DNA of 64,000 nt from Methylophaga sp. 42_25_T18 (lineage in GTDB: Bacteria; Pseudomonadota; Gammaproteobacteria; Nitrosococcales; Methylophagaceae): positions 186,001 through 250,000 of the forward strand of contig MAAJ01000001.1 of the NCBI GenBank assembly GCA_002163085.1, written 5' to 3'. The notes beneath the pieces are model-generated. The model searched no databases. It was given only the letters and a program-made list of their open reading frames with translations, and was not told the DNA's origin. The position numbers and the translations under genes are program-made. The stretch's first letter is position 1. The number at the start of each line of letters is the position of its first letter. Of this stretch, positions 37,874-46,516 are shown in pieces.

Positions 37874-40175
37874 TCTCCGACAAAGAATTGTTGTTTTATG
37901 CACAAGCTTGGTTTTGATTACTTCGGTAATCATCCAAGCAGCATCATGGTGGTCAACGAGCCGATTCAACGAAAACCAAATTGAGGCTAGCATTAGCAAT
38001 GCACAGCACGTTTTTCAGCAATATTTGCAAGAAAAAGAAAAATTACTTGCCACTGCAGCAAGAGTATTAACAGCTGATTTTGGTTTTAAACAAGCCGTGA
38101 CCTCCAAAGATGCTGAAACAATAACCAGTGTATTACTGAATCACGGACAGCGCATTGACGCAGATCTGATGCTACTGACCGATCTACAAGGCGAATTAAT
38201 ATCTTCTAGCCTTCCAGATTTGAGTCTCAATAATGAACAACAAACTTCGTTAAAAGAATTGTTGAATGGGCAGGGCGAAACTCATTTTATGATTCTAAAA
38301 AATACCCTTTACCAATTATTAGCTTTGCCGGTGAAAGCGCCTAGAACTATAGCTTATACCTATGTCGGCTTTGAAATAGATACCACTGTAACGAATGAAT
38401 TAAAGCAATTGACGGGGCTTGACGTTAGTTTCTTTAATACTGATGATATGGCTTTAGCTAGTTCAACTTCATTTACACAAGCGACAAGTCTGCAATCAGA
38501 TCTGATGTCGGCTACTCTGCCGTGGTTTTTTTGGGATCGCCCAGCTTTTGATAGTCGTCAACTCACACTAGCAGCTACATCAAACTCGCCGATTACCGTA
38601 TTTTTAACTGCTGACCTTTCACCGACCTATAAAGAATATGATGCACTAATAGCAACTATCACCATCATTGCAAGTTTAATCATGCTAGCGGCTATCCTAG
38701 TAAGTGGCTTGTTTGCAAAAAATCTAACTCAGCCACTGTTACTTTTAGTGGACGTAGCTAAAGAATATGCCAAAGGCCAATACGGTCGTGTATTGCCTGA
38801 CAAATCAATGAGTCAGGAAATGAATACGCTGTTTGATGCTGTTTCAGACATGGGTAAAGAAATAAATACGCGTGAGCAACATATTTTGCATCAAGCCCAA
38901 CACGATACTTTGACCGAGCTATACAACCGCCACACGTTCAGGCAACTTATCGAAGAAGAATTGCATCAGTCACAAAACTACCTGTTAATTGCAATTAATA
39001 TTCGTGGTTTTAGTAACCTTAATGATGCCTTAGGTATTCAAGTTGGCGATGCCTGTTTAAAAGCCTTGGCTAAACGACTTGGCAGTTTTGATGTATGTAG
39101 CAAACACGCTCGTTTAGATGGCGATGTCTTCCTGTCCCTCATCCCGATTGTCGCCCCTGAAGACTCAGCAGACTCAGTGCAGAAATTTTTTGAGCATTTA
39201 GCCAAGCCCTTGCAACTGAAGTCTTTAGCACTGAACTTAAAATTCTGGTCAGGCATTACTGTCTACCCTAGAGACTGTAACAATGACGCCCAAGCTATCT
39301 TTCGGCGAACAATGATTGCGTTAGATGCATCAGAAAAAGAAAACCAACCCATTCGCTATTATCAAGATGGTGAAGAAGAGGCTCGTTTAGAACGTCTAAA
39401 TATAGTTGAAACACTTAAAGAAGCTTTAACTGTAGATGATGGGCAACTTTACATGAACTATCAGCCAAAACTGAATTTAAAAACAGGTAAAATTGATAAA
39501 GTCGAATCCCTGATCCGATGGCAGCATCCTGAATTAGGCTTTGTTTCTCCGGAAGTGTTTATTAGTTATGCTGAACAAACGGGGATTATCTTTGAGTTAA
39601 CTACATGGGTTGTTAATACCGTTTTGAAACAACTCGCTGATTGGCAACAACAAGGCGTCGTCATTGAAGCTGCCATCAATATTTCAGCTCAAGATCTCAG
39701 CCATCCTGACTTCCATATGAACTTGATGCAAGCCTCAGCTAAACATAACATTTCACCTGAGCACATTACCTTGGAAGTGACTGAGCGTGACCTGATGCAA
39801 GATGAAGAGCAAGCTGTTGCCTTACTCGTTGATCTCAAAAAGAGTGGTTATACGATTTCTGTTGATGACTACGGTATTGGTCAATCATCATTAGCCAAAT
39901 TAAAACAATTGCCCGTTGATGAACTCAAAATAGACAAGAGCTTTATCATGGAGCTCTCAGGCTCGGAAACAGATCAAATTATTGTCAGCTCAACCATCAC
40001 TCTAGGTCATCGCCTTGGTTTATCCGTTGTGGCCGAGGGCTTAGAGAATGATGAAAGTCTAGAGTTATTAAAATCTATGTCATGTGATCATATTCAAGGC
40101 TATTTCATTGCTAGACCAATGGCACAGGATGCCTTCATTGATTGGCTAAGGGATTATGAAAAGAAAGGTTCATAA
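37860..40175 (+). CDS. Membrane GGDEF(degenerate)-EAL protein with periplasmic sensor
   Basis: A 771-aa inner-membrane protein from ATG 37860, which overlaps the cupredoxin stop by 14 nt. TM1 is about 8-30, a periplasmic Cache-like region about 35-250, TM2 about 263-285, and a HAMP-like linker to about 335. The GGDEF domain is degenerate: the signature reads LDGDVF (about 420), so cyclase activity is unlikely. The EAL domain (about 525-765) reads ESLIRW in place of EALIRW but keeps the catalytic Glu, NIS, TERD, DDYG, IDKSFI and AEGLE; phosphodiesterase activity is plausible. It is probably the signalling output of the operon, reading a periplasmic redox or ligand cue. Confidence 0.87.
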   Translation: MTQTSLRQRIVVLCTSLVLITSVIIQAASWWSTSRFNENQIEASISNAQHVFQQYLQEKEKLLATAARVLTADFGFKQAVTSKDAETITSVLLNHGQRIDADLMLLTDLQGELISSSLPDLSLNNEQQTSLKELLNGQGETHFMILKNTLYQLLALPVKAPRTIAYTYVGFEIDTTVTNELKQLTGLDVSFFNTDDMALASSTSFTQATSLQSDLMSATLPWFFWDRPAFDSRQLTLAATSNSPITVFLTADLSPTYKEYDALIATITIIASLIMLAAILVSGLFAKNLTQPLLLLVDVAKEYAKGQYGRVLPDKSMSQEMNTLFDAVSDMGKEINTREQHILHQAQHDTLTELYNRHTFRQLIEEELHQSQNYLLIAINIRGFSNLNDALGIQVGDACLKALAKRLGSFDVCSKHARLDGDVFLSLIPIVAPEDSADSVQKFFEHLAKPLQLKSLALNLKFWSGITVYPRDCNNDAQAIFRRTMIALDASEKENQPIRYYQDGEEEARLERLNIVETLKEALTVDDGQLYMNYQPKLNLKTGKIDKVESLIRWQHPELGFVSPEVFISYAEQTGIIFELTTWVVNTVLKQLADWQQQGVVIEAAINISAQDLSHPDFHMNLMQASAKHNISPEHITLEVTERDLMQDEEQAVALLVDLKKSGYTISVDDYGIGQSSLAKLKQLPVDELKIDKSFIMELSGSETDQIIVSSTITLGHRLGLSVVAEGLENDESLELLKSMSCDHIQGYFIARPMAQDAFIDWLRDYEKKGS

Positions 40176-40992
40176 CTTCTGCATAGCCATATTAATTTTT
40201 TTTTCGAGCCAACTCTTTGCGGCAGATGGAAAATTAATCAGCACGCCTGGTGTAACTCAAGTTGAAGGTTCAGCTGGTGGAGGATTAGTACCTTGGGCTC
40301 AATTAGCCGGTTATGCATCGAGAGATGAATATGCAGCCAACATCTTTTGTAGCCAAGGAAAAGTGGATGATTTTCGTCTCCGCTCTTGCGGTGCCCAGCT
40401 CAACTTATTTGATCGAGTTGAATTTTCCTTAGCGCAACAATGGTTCCAAGTTGATGTGCTTGATACTGAAATAAAACAACGCATTTTTGGCGTAAAAGCG
40501 CGACTTTATGGCGATCTCGTTTATAGCCAATGGCCCATGTTGAGTTTAGGCATGCAATACAAACATTTGCAAGATACTGCCGTTGCCAAATCACTCAATG
40601 CGGATGATACCAGCGGCACTGATTGGTATCTGGCGGCAAGTAAACTTCATCTTGGAGCGATTGCAGGCTACAACTGGTTTTGGAATATCACTGCTCGTTA
40701 TACCGATGCTAATGAGCTGGGCCTGTTGGGTTTTGGTGGGCCGGGTGAAAATGCCAGCCTGCAGTGGGAAGCCTCAACAGCGATATTTTTTAGTCGTGAA
40801 TGGGCTGTAGGTGTGGAATACCGACAAAAACCAGACAATTTAGATCTAAATGAAGATGACTGGGCTGATGTCTTTGTTGCTTGGAATCCAAATAAATCCG
40901 TCAGCGTCACCGCAGCATGGTTAGAGTTAGGCAGCATCGCCGGCTCCTCCGATCAAAATGGTTTATACCTTTCTTTCACGGGATATTTTTAA
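40156..40992 (+). CDS. DUF3034 family outer-membrane beta-barrel protein
   Basis: 278 aa, starting inside the 3' end of the EAL gene (20-nt overlap). A signal peptide ends near LFAADG. The motif ISTPGVTQVEGSAGGGLVPWAQLAGY following the signal is the DUF3034 N-terminus. The rest is alternating amphipathic strands rich in Trp, Tyr and Phe (AGYNWFWNITARYTD, VSVTAAWLELG), ending in the outer-membrane terminal signature LYLSFTGYF. It is probably a barrel in the outer membrane. Its function is unknown to me; position in the operon suggests a part of the same envelope sensory or respiratory unit. Confidence 0.8.
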   Translation: MKRKVHNFCIAILIFFSSQLFAADGKLISTPGVTQVEGSAGGGLVPWAQLAGYASRDEYAANIFCSQGKVDDFRLRSCGAQLNLFDRVEFSLAQQWFQVDVLDTEIKQRIFGVKARLYGDLVYSQWPMLSLGMQYKHLQDTAVAKSLNADDTSGTDWYLAASKLHLGAIAGYNWFWNITARYTDANELGLLGFGGPGENASLQWEASTAIFFSREWAVGVEYRQKPDNLDLNEDDWADVFVAWNPNKSVSVTAAWLELGSIAGSSDQNGLYLSFTGYF

Positions 40993-41414
40993 TGATCAGA
41001 CTGATGCCAATATGGATGGTGATCTTGGTTTTATTATCAGGCTGTGCCCATAACCAGCAACAAACCTTATTCGATAAATTAGGTGGTCATGATGGTTTGA
41101 CCAATATCGTCAATGGCCTCATTGAGCAAATTGGCAAAGATAAACAAATCCTTCACTATTTCAGAGACGCTCGTGTCAGTCGGTTTCGCGAACATTTAAT
41201 TGATCATTTTTGTGCCATCGCTGACGGGCCCTGCCAATATACCGGTGATAATATGACTGATATTCATACCGGCATGAAAATTACAGAAAAAGACTTCAAT
41301 CGTTTGCTTGACCTACTTATTAATGCCATGGATCAACAAAACATCCCGCATCCAGTTCAGAATAAATTGTTGGCCCGACTAGCACCACTTAGAACTTATA
41401 TTATCTATATTTAG
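40992..41414 (+). CDS. Truncated haemoglobin (group I) as an exported lipoprotein
   Basis: 140 aa from ATG 40992, which shares its A with the preceding stop (TAATG). Unusually for a truncated haemoglobin, it has a lipoprotein signal, MIRLMPIWMVILVLLSGC, with the lipid-modified Cys at 18. The globin part has LFDKLGGHDGLTNIVNGLIEQI (helices A/B), HYFRD, RFREHLIDHFCAIADGPCQYTG and the proximal His 92 in DIHTGMKI, then FNRLLDLLINAMD. Group I globins bind O2 and NO; here the haem would sit in the periplasm or on the inner face of the outer membrane. It is the last gene of the cupredoxin operon. Confidence 0.88.
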   Translation: MIRLMPIWMVILVLLSGCAHNQQQTLFDKLGGHDGLTNIVNGLIEQIGKDKQILHYFRDARVSRFREHLIDHFCAIADGPCQYTGDNMTDIHTGMKITEKDFNRLLDLLINAMDQQNIPHPVQNKLLARLAPLRTYIIYI

Positions 41415-41424
41415 CTGAGTAACG

Positions 41425-42678
41425 CTATTCACTACCATCCTTGGTATTTGCATTTTTTGCTGCGATCCATTGCGACATATATTTAGTGCTCATCATAGAG
41501 TGATGTTTTAACATCGCACCCGTGAAATTATTTAAGCGATGTTGGCTTAAACCATTTTCTATCTCTGTGATCCTTGCTATTAGCTTCGCTCCAAGCTTAT
41601 GGCTGTCATAATGTGTTTGTAATAAAGCTGTAGCTTGTTGCTGTGCTTTTTGCCAAGTCTGCTCATTGTTATATAAATCAACTGCCGCAGCGACAAATTC
41701 AGCTACATCGTCTGCAATAACGCCAGGCCAAGTTTCATGCTGATGCATGCCTTCACTACCTACTGACGTCGTAACGCTCGGAGTCTGCATAACCATCGCA
41801 TCTAATAACTTGCCTTTAATGCCAGCACCAAACCTGAGTGGCGCTAAACACAATCGAGCTTGCTCCATCACTGCATGAGCATCTTCAGCCCAACCTTTAA
41901 TCAAGAATCCCGTCTTTAGATTATGTAACGCTGTTGCTTTCGGTGGTGGATATGCACCATAAATATGACATTCTGCATCCGGAATTTGTTTTCTGATCTG
42001 TGGCCAAATTGTTTGCAGATTCAGTACCGCATCCCAGTTCGGCGCATGGCGGAAATTGCCGATCGTCATGAAATGTCGGCGTTCAGCAAAACTACGTGTT
42101 GTTTTTGGAATAGTGTTGAGATCAACCATGAAAGGCAGATGATGTAACAAACGAGCATCCACCTTAAACGTTTCTTTTAATAACTCCATTTCAAAACTCG
42201 AAATAATCAAGGAAATGTCACAACGCAAAATAGCCGCTATTTCACGTTTAGCTAGATTACTAAATAAATCTTCTTGCGTGAGATCACGTTCAGCTTTATT
42301 CGCTTGATGGCGAGCATTGCGTAGACATTGCAGATCTTCCGTATCTAAAATTTTAAGCGCCTGCGGACACATCTTTTCAACCCGCCAGCCAAATTGCTCT
42401 TCCATCATAAAACGATCAAACATCACCATGTCGGGTTGATACTCTGCAACATAGTCATCAAAACTATCGCAATTTAATTTGATCTCTTTGCTTGAAATTC
42501 CCTCCTTAGCCAAATCAATCATGTGGTCTGTAGGTTGTGCCGGTGTGGCAAACTCCACTTGGCAGCCTTGCTGCGTATATAAGCGCAAGATCGACATCAT
42601 ATGACCGCCCGCTGCCGATGAATTTGGCTCGGGCCAGACGTAGCCAATCACTAATATCTTTTTCAAAATTTGTCCCAC
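41425..42678 (-). CDS. Glycosyltransferase, GT4-like
   Basis: A 417-aa GT-B-fold protein. The N-terminal half has ILVIGYVWPEPNSSAAGGHMMSIL (donor/acceptor Rossmann start). The C-terminal half has FMTIGNFRHAPNWDAV, ECHIYGAYPP, KGWAEDA and LCLAPLRFGAGIKGKLLDAMVMQTPSVTTSVGSEGM, the Glycos_transf_1 nucleotide-sugar site. It has no membrane helix. It begins 14 nt after the CphA-like ligase on the same strand, so the two are likely cotranscribed together with the MFS gene. The sugar and acceptor are unknown. Confidence 0.85.
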   Translation of the reverse strand: MGQILKKILVIGYVWPEPNSSAAGGHMMSILRLYTQQGCQVEFATPAQPTDHMIDLAKEGISSKEIKLNCDSFDDYVAEYQPDMVMFDRFMMEEQFGWRVEKMCPQALKILDTEDLQCLRNARHQANKAERDLTQEDLFSNLAKREIAAILRCDISLIISSFEMELLKETFKVDARLLHHLPFMVDLNTIPKTTRSFAERRHFMTIGNFRHAPNWDAVLNLQTIWPQIRKQIPDAECHIYGAYPPPKATALHNLKTGFLIKGWAEDAHAVMEQARLCLAPLRFGAGIKGKLLDAMVMQTPSVTTSVGSEGMHQHETWPGVIADDVAEFVAAAVDLYNNEQTWQKAQQQATALLQTHYDSHKLGAKLIARITEIENGLSQHRLNNFTGAMLKHHSMMSTKYMSQWIAAKNANTKDGSE

Positions 42679-42692
42679 ATCGTTGCTTGGCT

Positions 42693-44528
42693 CTATCGCG
42701 TTGAGTTTGTTGTTTTGTTAGCTAAGCGTGTAATAGAAGATTGGCATGATTTCATAGCCTCTTCGAGTGCGCTTGTCCCAACATATTTGGCTGAGTTTTT
42801 TTCGACCACATCATGCCACTTTTCTGGCAAATCCACATTACAATTAATGAACGTATCCGCTTTATCAACCGGTGCACCATAACTCAGTAAATCACTCTCC
42901 GACCAACAGATTACTATGCCTGCTGCCATTATATTTTTTAACAGTGCAGTAACTCGTTCCGGCTGCTTGAGATGAGCTGCTGCAAACGTCAACGCCCCTG
43001 CTCCCATTTGTTGATCACAGAGCCAAGCCCAGTTATGTTTCTCTGCCATTGCAACGATTTGTCCGATCGCTTGTGTTTGTAAATTGGTAGGTAATAACAA
43101 CACTATCACTGGGATGCGTGCTGGTTTATTGCCTAATATCTTTTTCCCAATATCAGCTGGTTTCCAACCGGCAGCAATAGAAACCTCCATGCCGGGTATG
43201 TTATTCACTTCAATAAATGCACCACTACTAGAGGATATCGATTGTTGTATGTCGGTCGTCAGATAATCTATGCCTGCGGCACCTAAGCCAAACTTGACCG
43301 CTATCATTTCAGCAAATAATTTTACTTCTGGATGAAGAACGTCAAGCACATCAACAGCGCTTCCCCCGGTGGATAAATTTGCATTACTACGCAGAACTAC
43401 TTTTTGATTAATTACCGGAATACTATCCAGCGTTAGTTGCTGCAAATCCAACTGAGCATCCACTATCGAATCCATAACAATGGGTCGCATATAATGAGAT
43501 GCAACTAAATTACTGGTGCGTGTCTGGTTTAATTCACCAATCAAACTTCGGACCGTTTGCTGTCCATCACCAAAGACACTAGGAGGAACACGCTGAATAG
43601 CTGAAATCAACTTGCCATCAACCACCACTAAGCGAAAATCATCCCCCTTGATATACGCTTCGACCATTACCTTAGCTTTCGTATACTTACGCGCATGATG
43701 AAACGCCGTTTGTAAGTTTGATAAAGAATAGAGTTCCGCCGTAACACCTTTGCCACCACCGCGATCTAAGGGTTTCACTACACATGGCCAAGTCACTTTT
43801 TTAGCTGCTTCTTCGAGTTCACTTGGCTGAGAAACCAAAACATACTCTGGGGTAGGCAAGCCTAACTCATTCAACAATTGCTTGGTAATCGCTTTAGAGC
43901 TAGACAACTTACCTGCAATAGCGCCATCACTATTAGAGGAGGATTCAAAAAATATCTGTGAATTATTCCCCCAACCAAATTGCCAAAGTCGACTACCTGG
44001 TACCGTTGGTAAATATGGGATGTCATGGGCGACAGCGGCTTCCATTAAAATTCGAGCCTGGTAGTCGGGATGATGTTTCCGGCAATGTGCCTGCAACTGC
44101 GTAAGTTGGCGAGTGAATTTATCAGTAGCAGGAATGCCCTTCACCTCGAACTGCACAGCATTAAGCGCTAAAACTAAAGCCCGTTCAGCTAAAACGGGAA
44201 TATGATATTCCAACCATATATCAGCGCTATTTCTTCCTGTTTCTGCTGCGCCTGCATGTTGCACAAACCCACGTACAGAATTCAATACCGCTTTTGCCCA
44301 TTGAGCTATCAAGTCAGAGATTATCGAAATAGAAGACCCACTTTGCGTTTCTATTGATACTTCATCGATCCAGTCTGGATATGCGATATGTAAATTTTTC
44401 CAGACCGTCAGCGCATGTTCGCTTTCAATCTCATTATCACTGCTTAACCGCCAAACTACTGCGGGGGTATTGCAGTATGGATTAGCTCCAGTAAAAGTAT
44501 GCTGCAATTTTAACGTCAGGTTAGTCAT
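42693..44528 (-). CDS. Cyanophycin-synthetase-like ATP-grasp ligase, second copy (CphA2-like)
   Basis: 611 aa, paralogous to the protein at 13429-15360. The N-terminal domain is about 1-205 (HHPDYQARILMEAAVAHDIPYLP). The ATP-grasp domain is about 208-470: SKAITKQLLNELGLPTPE, WPCVVKPLDRGGGKGVT, EAYIKGDDFRLVVVDGK, PSVFGDGQQTVRSLIGELN and IEVNNIPGMEV. The last 135 residues occupy the place of the CphA Mur-ligase start, but with no P-loop (VIVLLLPTNLQTQ) and no metal site, even more decayed than in the first copy. Flanked by a glycosyltransferase (14 nt) and an MFS gene (56 nt), it looks like the ligase of a small biosynthesis-export cluster; the product is unknown. Confidence 0.8.
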   Translation of the reverse strand: MTNLTLKLQHTFTGANPYCNTPAVVWRLSSDNEIESEHALTVWKNLHIAYPDWIDEVSIETQSGSSISIISDLIAQWAKAVLNSVRGFVQHAGAAETGRNSADIWLEYHIPVLAERALVLALNAVQFEVKGIPATDKFTRQLTQLQAHCRKHHPDYQARILMEAAVAHDIPYLPTVPGSRLWQFGWGNNSQIFFESSSNSDGAIAGKLSSSKAITKQLLNELGLPTPEYVLVSQPSELEEAAKKVTWPCVVKPLDRGGGKGVTAELYSLSNLQTAFHHARKYTKAKVMVEAYIKGDDFRLVVVDGKLISAIQRVPPSVFGDGQQTVRSLIGELNQTRTSNLVASHYMRPIVMDSIVDAQLDLQQLTLDSIPVINQKVVLRSNANLSTGGSAVDVLDVLHPEVKLFAEMIAVKFGLGAAGIDYLTTDIQQSISSSSGAFIEVNNIPGMEVSIAAGWKPADIGKKILGNKPARIPVIVLLLPTNLQTQAIGQIVAMAEKHNWAWLCDQQMGAGALTFAAAHLKQPERVTALLKNIMAAGIVICWSESDLLSYGAPVDKADTFINCNVDLPEKWHDVVEKNSAKYVGTSALEEAMKSCQSSITRLANKTTNSTR

Positions 44529-44584
44529 ATAGTTAAGCTCTGATCATAGGCTGAATTTTTTGTAGAAATAGCATAGCTAAATAA

Positions 44585-45790
44585 TTACTGATGTGCTTGT
44601 CTGATAGGTAGCTGCGCCAGCAAGCATGCAATGATTAAAAAAACTAACATGCCAATTAGAATGTTTTGGAAAACGACTTCAGCATCCAATAAAAAACCAA
44701 TAAGGGCAGGCGTGATACCTGTCGAAAAGACTAAAGAAGCAGACTTAAGAGAGCGCACTCGCCCAAGATGTTCTTTTCCCCACAACTTAACCAACAAGCT
44801 CTCTCCCACCGGAGATGAAACACTCATCGATACGCCTGCCCCCAACATCAAAACCCATATCCCTAGATTGCCACCGGTGGATACCGCTATCAACAATGCC
44901 AGCGCATAAGGCAATAAATATAGCCGCGCCAATACGCTAACACCAAGTTCATCTACCCAGCGACCACCTAATAATGCGATAGGAAAGCGAATCAAGCCCA
45001 TCATAGTCAACGCTAAGGCATAGGTCGTGGTGCTGGCACCGAGATCCTGCGTCAGCTGGGCCTGGTAAATAAAAATCCCCGTCAAGGTTATTGGTAAGAC
45101 CATCAACATAGGAATGAGCAACCAAAATCGTAGTTCTCGCAGTGGGTTTGGCCCTTCTATTTTCTTATTCTCAGCATCTTTTTTTACTCGTGGAGCCTCT
45201 GGCCAGTCAACAAAGATAAACACGTAAATCCACAAAGTAATTATAAACGCGAGAAGACACCACCAAACCTGCTGCCAACTCAACCAAACCAATAACATTG
45301 CAACCAAAGGAGGCAGAATAATTTCACCCGATGGCATGGCGAGCCCCATCAATCCCAATGCCCGCCCTCTATTCGACGTAAACTCCCGCCCTGTCAAAGT
45401 TAGGCCAAAATGAGTCATTAGACCCTGACCGCTTAATCGCAACAATCCCAGCCCCAAAATACCAAGCAACCACCAAGATGACTGGGTAAGCAGTAACATG
45501 CCAAGCCCTAACGCACTCAGCACTAAAAAAGCATATTGTTTCGGCGAAACCCAGTCTATTTTTGGTCCAAAATGCATAACTAGAAAACCACCTGCAATAG
45601 TTATCGCAGCATAGATATTGCCAAACTCACTGGCCGAAATGTTCAGGTGTTGGCTGATTGGAACTTGAAACAATCCGATAAAAAAACTTTGTCCCAAATT
45701 GCCCGTAAATACTGCTAAAAAGGCCACTGACAACAAACCAGTATTGTTTTGTATCAAGCCTAAATAACTTTGTGAGGTATTTGTTTTCAT
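44585..45790 (-). CDS. Major facilitator superfamily transporter
   Basis: 401 aa with about twelve membrane helices in two halves separated by a charged cytoplasmic loop near residues 195-215 (PRVKKDAENKKIEGPN). The MFS features visible are GNLGQSFFIGLFQVPISQHLN in helix 1, the first loop MHFGPKIDW and the second-half GGRWVDELG, which matches the G-x-x-x-D/R-x-G pattern. The substrate is not identifiable. It is first in the leftward cluster with the CphA-like ligase and glycosyltransferase; export of their product is a reasonable guess. Confidence 0.88.
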   Translation of the reverse strand: MKTNTSQSYLGLIQNNTGLLSVAFLAVFTGNLGQSFFIGLFQVPISQHLNISASEFGNIYAAITIAGGFLVMHFGPKIDWVSPKQYAFLVLSALGLGMLLLTQSSWWLLGILGLGLLRLSGQGLMTHFGLTLTGREFTSNRGRALGLMGLAMPSGEIILPPLVAMLLVWLSWQQVWWCLLAFIITLWIYVFIFVDWPEAPRVKKDAENKKIEGPNPLRELRFWLLIPMLMVLPITLTGIFIYQAQLTQDLGASTTTYALALTMMGLIRFPIALLGGRWVDELGVSVLARLYLLPYALALLIAVSTGGNLGIWVLMLGAGVSMSVSSPVGESLLVKLWGKEHLGRVRSLKSASLVFSTGITPALIGFLLDAEVVFQNILIGMLVFLIIACLLAQLPIRQAHQ

Positions 45791-46000
45791 AGTCGTTTAC
45801 TGCTTGGGTGCTTTTGATAGGCAGCGCGATATACAGCTTTAAAAATCAATGAATAATAGCAAAATATATTCAAACTTATTTCCTAAGCTTTGTTCTGCCT
45901 ATCGCTATTTCATCTTCAGTTAACGTTAAAACTCATGCATCTTGTCTCTTCCGATAAAAGAGGAGTACACTCGTTTTTACAGGCCTAGGGAGGAAACATC

Positions 46001-46516
46001 ATGCGTAAGCTCCTCTATATCTTTTTGTTTCTCATACCATTCACCGCAGATACTGCTGCGTTGATGACTGGCAAGGTGTTTATCGACATCAACCTGCTTG
46101 ATGAGCCTAACAACTCCGGTAACGTTATTGAAAGCCTCAATGCCAATACACCCATCACTATCCAACAACGACAAAGTAGTTGGAGCCAAGTTGAAACGGC
46201 AGCTAATATCGGCTGGGTTCCTACATTAACCATCAGAATAGTCTCTGTTACACAACAGAGTAATGTCGATGGCGCAACAGATGTAGTCACAGAAAGGCTG
46301 GGTGGCGTTGGAACAAAAAAAACGGTCGTTGCTACCTTTGGTATCCGAGGAATTGATGAAGAAAGCCTTAAAGGTGCTGAGTTGAGTGAAGAACAACTGG
46401 CTTTACTTGAAAGTTATCAAGTATCTAAATCAGTAGCGGCCCAATTTTCAAGGACAGCAGGCCTCAAATCTAAACGTGTAGATTATTTTGACGTCACAGT
46501 GGAGGTGGAACAATGA
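46001..46516 (+). CDS. Exported bacterial SH3-domain protein
   Basis: 171 aa. A short signal peptide (KLLYIFLFLIPFTADTAA) is followed by a bacterial SH3-like domain at about 24-82 (VFIDINLLDEPNNSGNVIESLNA ... WSQVETAANIGWVPTLTI). The C-terminal half (about 100-171) is polar and unassigned (ATFGIRGIDEESLKGAELSEEQ). A very strong ribosome binding site, AGGGAGG, lies before the ATG. It overlaps the downstream M48 protease gene by 4 nt; such pairs probably act together on envelope or peptidoglycan-associated targets, which is inference. Confidence 0.8.
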   Translation: MRKLLYIFLFLIPFTADTAALMTGKVFIDINLLDEPNNSGNVIESLNANTPITIQQRQSSWSQVETAANIGWVPTLTIRIVSVTQQSNVDGATDVVTERLGGVGTKKTVVATFGIRGIDEESLKGAELSEEQLALLESYQVSKSVAAQFSRTAGLKSKRVDYFDVTVEVEQ

